NCBI GenBank assembly: GCA_045110285.1
Contig: JBGCGA010000044.1
Span: forward strand, 1-64,000
Reading direction: 5' to 3'
DNA length: 64,000 bases
From: Putridiphycobacter sp045110285
GTDB lineage: Bacteria; Bacteroidota; Bacteroidia; Flavobacteriales_D; Crocinitomicaceae
Under the pieces are notes generated by a model. The model was given only the letters and a program-made list of their open reading frames with translations, was not told the DNA's origin and did not search any database. The position numbers and the translations under genes are program-made. Shown here piece by piece: positions 43,071 through 52,663 of the stretch. Each line of letters starts with the position of its first letter. Within the stretch, counting starts at the first letter, position 1.

Positions 43071-43094
43071 AATAACAAATGTACTAATTTTATA

Positions 43095-44171
43095 TTAATT
43101 CAAAGACAAGGTCAAACCAATAGTATGAATGCCGTTAAATACATTTACAGCTCTGAAAGCATATTGTATTCCAATATTGTTTCGGCTCTCACCCAAAATT
43201 GCATCCACAGAAACGCCCGCGGTTAATCCACTTAGCGCAGTAGCTCTTCCGTCAGCCACATACTCTGAACTGAATATTCCTCTTTCATATACATATCCTG
43301 CTTTCACGTGAAATGCAGCTTGTTCTATTTCTTTTCCAAAGTCAGCTCCTATTCTAATTTGATCGTATGAAAACGAATTCGCTGTAAATGCACCAGAGAT
43401 AGTTAATTTATCACTTTCTGTAAAATTAAAGTCATACGACGCACCTATACTTAACAATGATGGCAGTTCAAAGGACTCACTTCTTTGCTCCAATGAAGCT
43501 TGTAAACCAGTCTCTGGATATGTGACTAATGTTGCTAAACCATCACCTGAATAAGACATAGTCGGTCCAATATTCTTTAACGCAATACCAAACTTGATGT
43601 TATCTTGTTCTCCTGTTACATATCTTATCCCAACGTCAAGACCAATTCCATTCCCCTTGATATTAGCGATAGATTCAGTTGCTACTTTTAGATTGATTCC
43701 GGCATATATTGAAGAAGAAAACTCATGAGCTAAACCAAGATTAAATGTATTCATTCTAGGTGTAAACTGACCAATTCCACCTTCTGGCTGATTTACAGTA
43801 GTAATATCAATATCTCCAAAGGATAGTGCCGTAATACCAACAGAAAATACAGTTGTTTCCGAAACGCGCTGTGCTAAACCAGCAGAATTAACATTAATTC
43901 CTGCCCCACCTAACCAATTTGTTCTGTCAAACATAATTTCTGTTTTAGGTGTAAAAGCCAAGCCAGCTATGTTTGTGAATGTAGCAGACATTCCTATGTC
44001 ACTTGCAACACCTGCATCAGCCATTCCAATGCCTCTAGCCCATGGATTAATTAGCAATTGAGTTGCTCCTGCAGATCCAACTCTATCTCCATTCCCGGCA
44101 AACAAAGTTGCACTAAAAATAACTGCAGTTCCACACAAGATACTTTTATTTACGATTGATTTGATACTCAT
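43095..44171 (-). CDS. PorV/PorQ family outer-membrane barrel (T9SS-associated)
   Basis: A 358-residue protein with signal peptide (residues 1-25) and the family start GSAGATQLLINPWARGIGMADAGVASDIGMSATFTNIAGLAF, characteristic of PorV/PorQ (FadL-like barrels). In T9SS, PorV carries cargo from the SprA translocon to the attachment complex, PorQ works with PorZ. This member, shorter than typical PorV and ending in FNGIHTIGLTLSLN, is the third gene of an operon behind a TonB-dependent receptor and a giant secreted protein (28 bp gap), suggesting a dedicated partner of that cargo rather than the general PorV. Confidence 0.8.
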   Translation of the reverse strand: MSIKSIVNKSILCGTAVIFSATLFAGNGDRVGSAGATQLLINPWARGIGMADAGVASDIGMSATFTNIAGLAFTPKTEIMFDRTNWLGGAGINVNSAGLAQRVSETTVFSVGITALSFGDIDITTVNQPEGGIGQFTPRMNTFNLGLAHEFSSSIYAGINLKVATESIANIKGNGIGLDVGIRYVTGEQDNIKFGIALKNIGPTMSYSGDGLATLVTYPETGLQASLEQRSESFELPSLLSIGASYDFNFTESDKLTISGAFTANSFSYDQIRIGADFGKEIEQAAFHVKAGYVYERGIFSSEYVADGRATALSGLTAGVSVDAILGESRNNIGIQYAFRAVNVFNGIHTIGLTLSLN

Positions 44172-44199
44172 AATTTCGTTTTTAGTCTACTTTGTATGC

Positions 44200-47100
44200 T
44201 TAAATATTGTTTAAATCTACTTTTCTCATAGTTCCGAACCATTTCAAAACTTTCTCTCCAACTCCTGGTATTTCAACATGTATAATATAAACACCACTAG
44301 CAATAGGAATCGCTTCAGTATTCGTTAAATCCCATTCAACCGAAGTTAAAGGATCATCTTTAATAAATTGTCGAATCAATGAACCTTGCATATTAAATAT
44401 TTTCACATTACAACGCTCTGGAAGATTAGTAATTTTTATTCTATTGTCTATTCTTCCTTGCTCATACTCACTGTATGCGTAGTAAGGATTAGGTACAACA
44501 TTTATTATATCCAATCTATCTTCTAATTGTGTTGTAATACCGGTTCTACCACTTTGCTCTTCAGTAATACTAAATGTATACTTTGGATAACCTCCGTTTG
44601 CCGCTTTAGTATCGTCTCGTCTTGTGTAAGGCTTATTAACCCTAACCTTTATTGTAACATCCGTTTGAAGTACTTCTTTGAATTCAGCTAATAATGGCGC
44701 TGCAACAAAAGTACAAGCATCAAAGACATTTGAATGACCATTGTTACTTTGCAACATTAATTGCTCTTTCATATACTTTCCTTCATCATACACTGGCATG
44801 TCCTCAATATTTCCAAAGACATATATGTAGTGGAAGCCACCTAAAATTGGCTGACCAGTTGAATTTGCCAGAGTGCTGGTAGGATTCCATATCATGTCAT
44901 CTCCATTGTCACCAGGCAACCAAGAATTTTCACCAAATGCCATGTTTAATCGTTTTCCAGTTGTAACGTCAATTGCATATCCTGGGAACCAGCCCATTCC
45001 CATATCATTTTCATCTGCAACAGGCTCTCCATTTTTATTCACAGAAGTTTGTGCTCGGAGTTCTAGAACATCCGCGTTACCTACCGATTGATTTTCATTA
45101 TCATTCATTTCTAGCACAGGGCATCTTGTCCATTTCGAATCATCAGAAGTTATAATGATATCGACATCATGCACATTCTCCATTGAATAATTTGTAAATG
45201 TGTTATTTCTAATTTTGTAGTAACCTTCGTTACCAGAACCATTTACGTAATTCATAGGAGTACCAGGATCATCACCAGGAATTCCCATTGGCATACCATA
45301 TACTTCGTAACCAACATATTTAAATGATGTAATTGTTCCATTTAACAATCCTTCCCATTCTTGCCTTGCATCTGATTGATCTCTGTCGTAATAGTAGCAT
45401 GGATTGAAAACCCAATTATCAGGATCACATGATGGGTCTTCATCATCAGGAGCTGTATTTGAGCCAGCGCGAATCCAGTTAGTAGAAAAATTATTGTCCG
45501 AATCTGCAATTCCTTCCAACCAAATATATGTAGAATCTGCAAATGAAATTGAGCTTGTAATTGGAGTAGTCAGCCACTGAGAAGAAATTGCTCCACCACC
45601 ATATGAAATTTGCTTAATATTCATAGATAATCCCCATTCAGGAAACAATTGCTCATTGCCAACATTAATGTCGTAGTTAGATTTAATGGTATCAACAGCA
45701 CCTTCGTACTCTCTTAGCATAATCCATGAAGCTGTGTCTCTCACTGCACCTCTTGAAAGTCCTGCCTCTTGTTCAAGAACTACAGTATAATTTCCAGGTT
45801 TTAAATTTAATGGATCAACCACTTTAATGTCAACTGGACCACCTCCACTTGCATAAGTTGGTTGGTTTACTTTGCCATTTGCTAATATAGCATCAATACT
45901 TTGTTGACTTAATTCGAGAATATTACCTCCATTACCTGAACCTTCAACTTGTGTAATTTGCGGTTGAAAACCATAACCAGTACCAAAAGAAGTACCATCT
46001 CCTTCGACTGCAGGATCATGTGGAATTGCAATCATTGATTCAATAGTTCCAAAGGTAGCGGATCTTCTTGATCTCAGATATGGTATTTTTTGACCAGAAA
46101 TTCCTTCAGCTGTATTCGGATCGTACTCTTTAAACTGATTATAAGCGTATGAAACAGCAATGTAATAGTATTTTTTGTGATTTACCAGCGTTCTTATTCC
46201 TGTTGCAAAAAAGTCTTCAGTAATTAAAAACGAATGTTTTATGCCTTCATCTTCACCTACTACTTTAACGGTAGGTTCTGATATTTCATCTTGTTCATTA
46301 AACACGTAGTTTACCAGTTTTGAAACACCATCTTCTATATCGCATTGAGCTACCAATCTAGCTTTTGAAATATCTTCTAAATCACTTACAGAAGCTGATC
46401 CATCAACCATTTGGTAAATTTGGTACCCTTGGAATCTGTAAAAACGATCATTTGGTGTGCCGTCTAGATCGTTTGCAGGAATATTTACCTCATCTTCTCT
46501 AATGTAATTCTCTGTACCATCAGCAGAGCCGTCCAGTAAAATAACAATCTGATTTTCCAATTCTTGAATTGTTACCGCAGGCGCCAATGGTGGCTCAAGG
46601 ATTTCAAAACAAGCATCAAACAAACTTTGTGCTTTAGTATCGGCAACTTTCATAGCATTTACTGATGCCAATAAATCACCATTAAAACTTCTTCCGTATA
46701 CAATTCCTACCGTTAAGTTGTTTAAAGCACCAGGCTTTAATGTGAACGGTCCGGCCAATTGAACAAATCTTCTATCATTCTCATCACTATCTGACCATTC
46801 TATGCCAGCAGATGCATCAGCTCCTTGTCCCTGAGATGCAGTACCCCATCCAGCAGGATCAGAATCACCCGGATACATATAATTTGTTGGTATACTTCCT
46901 GTAAGTCCGTTATCACCGAAGGTATGTGGATTTCCGGAAGTACCCCAGAACCCTTGCATAAAGCCATAAAATTGAGCAGCATTTTGCGGATCACCTTGAA
47001 CTCCGCCGGCGTTGTTATAATAAATAAATCGACGCATTCCCATTCTTTCATTATCTGCAATTGTATCTCCATATCCTAAACCAAGGCCTGCGTATGGAAT

Positions 47101-48375
47101 ACCTAAATATTCATATGCTTCTAAAGCTCCTTCAGGTGTTGATTCGGTCAACGGGTTATCACCTGCAGGCAATCCCGGATAATTAATAAATGATGCATCT
47201 GGATCCTGGTACGGTCCTTCAAAGAAATCGACTCCTACTGCTGGTGGATTCGCTCCAAAAAGCTGAGCACCTCCACTTGATCCGTCATCATTTAAATCAC
47301 CATTGTATGCAAATCCCAAACCTCTTGACACATCACACCCAACATAATCATCTAATGCACCTCCAATATCTGCATCAACATATTGAGCAAAATAAGTGTT
47401 AAACAACGTTTGAGTCCCTCTATTAATCATTTCATAATTATAGAATGTCATGTCATTAATCTCGTCATTGGTTGTAAATCCAAATGCCTGCGCACGAATT
47501 TCCATGCCAATAGGCTCACCACCTGAAGCTTGGTGTATATTACCTTTATCATTAAATACCCACCAATTAGTTTCATCACCAAAAAGGGTAACCCTTCTGT
47601 CATCTCTACATTCAACATCTCCTTCTAAGTCGTACCAAGGATAATCACCATCTACAATTGGGTCGTATCTTCCATTTGCACCATCAGGAGCATTTGGGTT
47701 GTCATAAAATGGTGCCAAATAGTAGTCTTGTCCCAAGGAAACGTCACCGTGCGCTGGCCAATTAAGGATTTTATCCAACTCTACTTGATCTGGTGGCAAA
47801 ATTCCTTCACATTCATTTGGATCAGTAATTCCATTGGCACATTGCCACCAAGTAGTAAATTGAATTACTGTAGCTTGGCTGATATTATAAAACTGATCAT
47901 ATTTGTTACATTCTTCAGGAATAATTTCAGCATCACCATACGCACGAATTACATCCAAAGATGCACTTTGAGGTGAATTCGGGTCGTAATTTCCGGGGCT
48001 ACCTCCAAAAGTAGACAGTGGACCTGCCCAAAAATCAGGACCGTCGCCAACAAACTTTGTAGCAGCCATTCTTAACTGACCATTAACATCTGTACCACCC
48101 ATCCAAAGTGAACCAGCATAAATTACATCTGGCCCAGAGCCATCAGCTGTTTTTGGAACTTCGTAAGCTGCTCTATTTACCGCCCTTTCTGTCCACAAAA
48201 TACCTCCGGTTTCTATTCTTGCACGAACGTTATTAAATTGCAAAATTAAAGCGCCTGTAGAAACAGTACAGCCAGCCGCACGGGGTTCAATTCCATTATT
48301 ATTGTTTGCATTAGGACCTACAAAGGAAAACCCAACTAAACTTGTTAATAAAACTATTAAACTTACTCTCTTCAT
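44200..48375 (-). CDS. Giant exported protein with C-terminal T9SS/FlgD-like sorting domain
   Basis: A 1391-residue protein with signal peptide (residues 1-20). No catalytic domain is recognised; there are many Asp/Gly/Asn-rich loops (DNPNAPDGANGRYDP, GDSDPAGWGTASQGQGADASAG), suggesting a calcium-binding beta-rich surface protein. The C-terminal ~105 residues, INVVPNPYYAYSEYEQG, RIKITNLPERCNVKIFNMQG, VEWDLTNTEAIPIASGVYIIHV and ending VLKWFGTMRKVDL, form an Ig-like domain of the FlgD/T9SS type A class common in Bacteroidota. It starts 27 bp after the receptor gene and is followed by the PorV-like gene, making a clear three-gene unit. Confidence 0.75.
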   Translation of the reverse strand: MKRVSLIVLLTSLVGFSFVGPNANNNNGIEPRAAGCTVSTGALILQFNNVRARIETGGILWTERAVNRAAYEVPKTADGSGPDVIYAGSLWMGGTDVNGQLRMAATKFVGDGPDFWAGPLSTFGGSPGNYDPNSPQSASLDVIRAYGDAEIIPEECNKYDQFYNISQATVIQFTTWWQCANGITDPNECEGILPPDQVELDKILNWPAHGDVSLGQDYYLAPFYDNPNAPDGANGRYDPIVDGDYPWYDLEGDVECRDDRRVTLFGDETNWWVFNDKGNIHQASGGEPIGMEIRAQAFGFTTNDEINDMTFYNYEMINRGTQTLFNTYFAQYVDADIGGALDDYVGCDVSRGLGFAYNGDLNDDGSSGGAQLFGANPPAVGVDFFEGPYQDPDASFINYPGLPAGDNPLTESTPEGALEAYEYLGIPYAGLGLGYGDTIADNERMGMRRFIYYNNAGGVQGDPQNAAQFYGFMQGFWGTSGNPHTFGDNGLTGSIPTNYMYPGDSDPAGWGTASQGQGADASAGIEWSDSDENDRRFVQLAGPFTLKPGALNNLTVGIVYGRSFNGDLLASVNAMKVADTKAQSLFDACFEILEPPLAPAVTIQELENQIVILLDGSADGTENYIREDEVNIPANDLDGTPNDRFYRFQGYQIYQMVDGSASVSDLEDISKARLVAQCDIEDGVSKLVNYVFNEQDEISEPTVKVVGEDEGIKHSFLITEDFFATGIRTLVNHKKYYYIAVSYAYNQFKEYDPNTAEGISGQKIPYLRSRRSATFGTIESMIAIPHDPAVEGDGTSFGTGYGFQPQITQVEGSGNGGNILELSQQSIDAILANGKVNQPTYASGGGPVDIKVVDPLNLKPGNYTVVLEQEAGLSRGAVRDTASWIMLREYEGAVDTIKSNYDINVGNEQLFPEWGLSMNIKQISYGGGAISSQWLTTPITSSISFADSTYIWLEGIADSDNNFSTNWIRAGSNTAPDDEDPSCDPDNWVFNPCYYYDRDQSDARQEWEGLLNGTITSFKYVGYEVYGMPMGIPGDDPGTPMNYVNGSGNEGYYKIRNNTFTNYSMENVHDVDIIITSDDSKWTRCPVLEMNDNENQSVGNADVLELRAQTSVNKNGEPVADENDMGMGWFPGYAIDVTTGKRLNMAFGENSWLPGDNGDDMIWNPTSTLANSTGQPILGGFHYIYVFGNIEDMPVYDEGKYMKEQLMLQSNNGHSNVFDACTFVAAPLLAEFKEVLQTDVTIKVRVNKPYTRRDDTKAANGGYPKYTFSITEEQSGRTGITTQLEDRLDIINVVPNPYYAYSEYEQGRIDNRIKITNLPERCNVKIFNMQGSLIRQFIKDDPLTSVEWDLTNTEAIPIASGVYIIHVEIPGVGEKVLKWFGTMRKVDLNNI

Positions 48376-48402
48376 GTTTGAAATATTTTTGTACTAAATT
48401 TC

Positions 48403-51400
48403 TTAAAAATCAAATTTTACACCTAAACGTATTGTTCTTGGAACTCCCAAGTTAAATGGATCATTAGTTCTTAGTCCATACAAAGCTGCATATGATGCAG
48501 GACTCAATTGACTATTAACTACATTTTGTCCTTGTGCAGATAACAAGAATCCATCATCAGTTGGATTTCCAGTTGCTCTGTAAACATCAATAATGTTTAC
48601 AATATTGAAGATGTTATTTACTCGAATATATGTATTTAGGTAAGCTACTTTTTTCTTCTTTCCTTCTTCATCTCCTCCGAACTTCAATTCCCAATTTCTG
48701 TCTAATTGTCCGTCAACCTGGTAAGTCCAGTTTAATCGCGAACCATTTAATGTTCCTTCTAAACCTGAAGTTTGAGGATTGATTAGTGAGGCTGCTGTAA
48801 TTACCTGCTGTCTTGAATAAGGTGTACCTGACCCAGCATTCGCTTGAATATTCAAACCTGTATTTTCAAATAAACCAAATTTCTTAATTTTAGGTCCTTT
48901 GTAATCTTTTCCTCCACCATATCTATAATCCACTACAAAAGTGAATCTATGTCTTTGGTCGTAGTTGAACGGCAAAATTGTTCTCAAGTTAGGCTCACCT
49001 GCAGCAATTAAACTTTGTGCTGATGTTGCGTCAGAACCAGTACCATTTGCAAACTGCAATGTATATGAAGCATTAATTCTAATATTCCCAGTTCTTCTTA
49101 AGTCGTAAGAAACAGTGGTACCTTTTACAGTTCCAAAATCTCTGTTTCCGAAGCTGGTATATGATGCTGGATAGGCATCTTCAACTCTTATTAACTGAAC
49201 TTGATCTCTCATTTCTTTGTAAAAAGCAGAAATTTTGATAGAGGATGTTTTTGTCAATACTTGCTGAAAGCCAATTTCGTAATCAATGGTTTTCTCAGGA
49301 AGCAAATTAGGATTGTTTATAATTACACTTCTTGTATCTAAGAATTGATAATCTGCTGGATCAAAAATATTTCCGTTTGTTGGTCTTTTTGTAAGAATAT
49401 CATAATGTGCGAAGAATGATGCTTCGTCAGAGATAGGGAATGAAAACGCCACTCTTGGCATCACATTAATTTGCGCTTTGTAATCTTCAAAATCCTCTGG
49501 CTTCGGAGATTGTTGTGTTGGATCATTTAAAAATGGTGCAATTTGCTCAGACCCTTGAATAACTGCAGAGTTATCAACTTCTAATCCAGTTGCATCATAC
49601 CAAACATCTCCGTCTCTATATCCTTTGATTACTGACGCACTTTCAACATCATCTACGTAAACAACAAAGTCATCACCAATATTTCCTGGGTGAGAAATAG
49701 GATTTCCAGCTATAGTACTCACTTCTTGTACAGTTTTCGCACCATAAATCAGGTATGGATCTTTCAGAACAGGCTGATTGGCATCAAAAATATCTGCTCT
49801 TAACCCTACATTAAAGATAATGTCATCAAAAGCAAACTTATCCATAATGTATCCTGATATATAAATTGGTTGATATGCTCCCACTTTTCTAATAAAGTTT
49901 CCAAAGTCATCTGCTGCTTGAAAATAATCGTTAATATCTGTAGCTCCTCTTACTTTTTGACCAGTATGATCATAACCTCTCCACCCAAAGTACTGTCGAC
50001 CTGAGTTTAAAAGTTCATCTGGAGAGAACATTCCCAAACTTAAGAAGTCTGGATCAAGCTCATCTAAGTTAATGAAATCCGTTCCATCAATATAATCTTC
50101 CAGTGCCTGTCCAGATAAACCATTTTGCTCACCTAAGGCCTTTCGAACAGAATAATCAAAGAATGACTGAGCATCATTACCTGCTTGCCCAGTATAAGCA
50201 CCAGGAGAAGAATTTAATCTACCGTAAGTAACTTGTGGAAATGTACCATCATATCTAAAAGTAACATCATTTACATCTAAAGCTTGTCCATTACCTGTTT
50301 GAGAATTTAACAACTGTCTTGCTACTGTCCATAAGGAGTTTGGACTTACTCCCTGTCCTGCAGGATTTGATCTAAAATCTCTATCCCATCTTTGCTCATA
50401 TTCAAAACCTAATGAGATAGCATGATCGTTTAGGTTTATTGTTCCTGAACCAGTAATTCTTAATTGGTCATTTTGAGAAAAACGAAAAGTTGCATAAGGT
50501 GTTCCCGCATTACTCCATAGCCCGTATACATTTGAAAGTGGATCTCCATTGACGAGTGCTCCACCTGCTCTAATATTATCTATATTGTCAGTTTGACCTT
50601 CAACTTGACCCTCATAAAGATTGTAGTATTGTGAAGTAATGGCAGATAATAGAGGGTTATCGTCTGAAGGTGTGAATTCAACTAAAAAATCGTTGAATCC
50701 ATTATGGATGGAGCTATCACCATCAGCAGATGCTTCATAACTTGCTTCTCTAAAGGTCTTAAATTTACCAATATATCCATAGTTGAATAATCTATCCTCA
50801 TGCTTTGCATCTTGTCTTTTCAAATGCGACTGAGAATAATCAACCATTAATGAATAATATGCGGATTTAATCTTTGATGTAGAACCCTCAACATTATTAT
50901 TAAATCTTTGAGTAAACTTTCCGTATACACGCCAATCGTAATCAATCGCTTCTCCAAAATTCTCAAAGTTTAACAAAGAATTATTTCTTGAATACTCTCT
51001 ACTGGTCCTATAATTCATAGATCCACCAAATGTAAGGTTAACACTTGGCCCTGCATTTACATCAATTTTAGCGGCAGCAGAGTAGCTTTGCCCTCTGTTG
51101 TTCATTCTGTATGGCACTTGCTCAAAATCATCCTCAGTTAAAAAGTTAGTATTATAATATGTACCTGTTCCTTCACTGTTTGGACGAAGAGGCCCTCTCC
51201 CATTCTCAAAATCCAATAAATCATCTCTTACCTCTTTCTTTACTCTGTAAGCTCCACCATTGTGCAATGGCCTTGCATCCAATCTATCCGTTGCATTTCC
51301 AGACAAGAAAAACCCTAGAATAGGTGTGCTTGTCTTGTTACCAAGAGAATCTTTTTTCAATAATAAGGGACCAGAGATCATTCCCTCTGCTAAGTTGTAC

Positions 51401-52200
51401 GCAAATTTATCTGTACCAAAAACTCGACCATCATAACCAAGTGGATCATCTCCGTTCAAATAAAATCCTGATGTTACTAATTCTCCAGAACCAAAATACT
51501 TTGCTGAAGGACCTCTAGTTGTAATAGAAATAATACCACCAGTTACATCACCATAATTCGCAGGTAAACCACCTGTTATTACAGAAACTTCTTGGATTGA
51601 AGATTTAGGCAGACTTGACGACCCCCTTACCTTTATACCATCAATATAGTAATAAGTAGCATCTGAACGTGTTCCTCGAATACTTAGGTCATTTTCACCA
51701 TCTCCTTCTTTTTTGTATACACCTCCAACAGTAGTTGCTACCTCAGAAGCTGAACGGGCAGACATCTTAGCAATATCATCTCTTGTTACAGTAGCACCAG
51801 AAGCACCTCCATCTTTATCAATTAATGGCACCTTATAAAACACTACTTCGATTTCATCTAGCATTTCGCTAGTTGCTCCTAACTCATAATTTCTTATTGT
51901 TAATCTGTCACTGTTCACAACAACACCTTCTTCTCTTTTGGTCTGATAACCTACAAAACGTAATTCAACGTCATATTCTCCTGGAGAAAGTGAAGCAACA
52001 ATAAACTTACCGTCCAAACCGGTCGAAGCAAATCCCTTTTGATTTCCGTTTTGAAAAATAATTACCTTAACAAATGGCAATTCTTCTCCTGTTTCCTTGT
52101 CAGTAACCGTTCCTTTAATAGAACCTACGCCTGTTTGAGCGAACCCAAAAGAGGCTGACATTAAAAGAGTTATAATCAAGAACTTAAAGTATGTAAGCAT
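48403..52200 (-). CDS. TonB-dependent receptor with carboxypeptidase-regulatory N-domain
   Basis: A 1265-residue outer-membrane receptor. Signal peptide 1-21; residues ~24-112 are a CarboxypepD_reg-like domain (GSIKGTVTDKETGEELPFVKVI, FIVASLSPGEYDVELRFVGYQTK); residues ~135-240 are the plug (VTRDDIAKMSARSASEVATTVGGVYKKEG, SIRGTRSDATYYYIDGIKVRG, GGLPANYGDVTGGIISITTRG); the rest is a 22-strand-type barrel ending PRTIRLGVKFDF. Substrate unknown. It lacks a SusD partner, so it is not a classical Sus pair; instead a giant exported protein and a PorV-like barrel follow in the operon. Confidence 0.9.
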   Translation of the reverse strand: MLTYFKFLIITLLMSASFGFAQTGVGSIKGTVTDKETGEELPFVKVIIFQNGNQKGFASTGLDGKFIVASLSPGEYDVELRFVGYQTKREEGVVVNSDRLTIRNYELGATSEMLDEIEVVFYKVPLIDKDGGASGATVTRDDIAKMSARSASEVATTVGGVYKKEGDGENDLSIRGTRSDATYYYIDGIKVRGSSSLPKSSIQEVSVITGGLPANYGDVTGGIISITTRGPSAKYFGSGELVTSGFYLNGDDPLGYDGRVFGTDKFAYNLAEGMISGPLLLKKDSLGNKTSTPILGFFLSGNATDRLDARPLHNGGAYRVKKEVRDDLLDFENGRGPLRPNSEGTGTYYNTNFLTEDDFEQVPYRMNNRGQSYSAAAKIDVNAGPSVNLTFGGSMNYRTSREYSRNNSLLNFENFGEAIDYDWRVYGKFTQRFNNNVEGSTSKIKSAYYSLMVDYSQSHLKRQDAKHEDRLFNYGYIGKFKTFREASYEASADGDSSIHNGFNDFLVEFTPSDDNPLLSAITSQYYNLYEGQVEGQTDNIDNIRAGGALVNGDPLSNVYGLWSNAGTPYATFRFSQNDQLRITGSGTINLNDHAISLGFEYEQRWDRDFRSNPAGQGVSPNSLWTVARQLLNSQTGNGQALDVNDVTFRYDGTFPQVTYGRLNSSPGAYTGQAGNDAQSFFDYSVRKALGEQNGLSGQALEDYIDGTDFINLDELDPDFLSLGMFSPDELLNSGRQYFGWRGYDHTGQKVRGATDINDYFQAADDFGNFIRKVGAYQPIYISGYIMDKFAFDDIIFNVGLRADIFDANQPVLKDPYLIYGAKTVQEVSTIAGNPISHPGNIGDDFVVYVDDVESASVIKGYRDGDVWYDATGLEVDNSAVIQGSEQIAPFLNDPTQQSPKPEDFEDYKAQINVMPRVAFSFPISDEASFFAHYDILTKRPTNGNIFDPADYQFLDTRSVIINNPNLLPEKTIDYEIGFQQVLTKTSSIKISAFYKEMRDQVQLIRVEDAYPASYTSFGNRDFGTVKGTTVSYDLRRTGNIRINASYTLQFANGTGSDATSAQSLIAAGEPNLRTILPFNYDQRHRFTFVVDYRYGGGKDYKGPKIKKFGLFENTGLNIQANAGSGTPYSRQQVITAASLINPQTSGLEGTLNGSRLNWTYQVDGQLDRNWELKFGGDEEGKKKKVAYLNTYIRVNNIFNIVNIIDVYRATGNPTDDGFLLSAQGQNVVNSQLSPASYAALYGLRTNDPFNLGVPRTIRLGVKFDF

Positions 52201-52240
52201 AGTGTTGTGTATTTGTTAATTTTTCCTAAAACACATTAGA

Positions 52241-52273
52241 GCGGTAAATATAGATATTTTAAATTTGAACCGC
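52241..52273 (-). promoter_or_regulatory. Imperfect leader hairpin of the receptor operon
   Basis: GCGGT-AAAT (52241-52249) pairs with ATTT-GA-ACCGC (52263-52273) leaving a two-base bulge. It would lie in the leader of the receptor mRNA if transcription starts near 52310. Confidence 0.3.
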
Positions 52274-52314
52274 CAAATTATTTTTAACAAAAATTTCACT
52301 TTTAGTTTCGCTTA

Positions 52315-52322
52315 CAAAAATA
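52315..52322 (-). promoter_or_regulatory. -7 promoter element of the receptor operon
   Basis: Minus strand TATTTTTG, ~115 bp before the receptor ATG, giving a leader of about 110 nt. No -33 element at normal spacing. Confidence 0.35.
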
Positions 52323-52372
52323 GATTTTTAAGCGATTAAAAAAGTTATATATATTTGCTTTTTCAGCCTATT

Positions 52373-52663
52373 TTATACAAGTCTATTGTTTCTTGGTTTT
52401 TTTCCTTTTTGCCTTCTCATTGCATTTCTGTATGTTTTTTTCATTCTTTTTCGAGTGGCCTTATCCTGAATCTTATATGCTTGTTTTCGCCTTTTCCGAT
52501 TGACTCTTTTACTGTTTTTAACAGTTTTAACCTTTTTTTCTTTGGTTCTGGCTTTCACTTTTTTCGGCTCCGTTTCTTGAGCGTAAAGTTTGAATGGGGT
52601 GGCAGAAATGAATACAAGAAAAATGCTTAATTTTACAACTGACGATTTTAAGAATTCAAGCAT
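52373..52663 (-). CDS. Small, very basic exported protein
   Basis: A 96-residue protein when started at the Met that begins its signal peptide (MLEFLKSSVVKLSIFLVFISATPFKLYAQ). The mature part of about 67 residues has 31 Lys/Arg and only four acidic residues (KARTKEKKVKTVKNSKRVNRKRR and further), so it should bind polyanions: LPS, DNA, RNA or teichoic-like surface polymers. I do not recognise a family, although small basic exported proteins of this look occur in Bacteroidota. Its start codon overlaps that of the divergent lipoprotein gene in a CATG. A -7 element lies 4 bases upstream. Confidence 0.62.
   Translation of the reverse strand: MLEFLKSSVVKLSIFLVFISATPFKLYAQETEPKKVKARTKEKKVKTVKNSKRVNRKRRKQAYKIQDKATRKRMKKTYRNAMRRQKGKKPRNNRLV

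Noticed and set aside
46800..47079. Overlapping open frames on both strands inside the giant cargo gene
   Set aside because: Shadows of the long main frame; no start signals or coding pattern of their own.
48403..52200. SusC-like call for the TonB-dependent receptor
   Set aside because: No SusD gene follows and the next protein lacks SusD features, so the Sus label would overstate the evidence.
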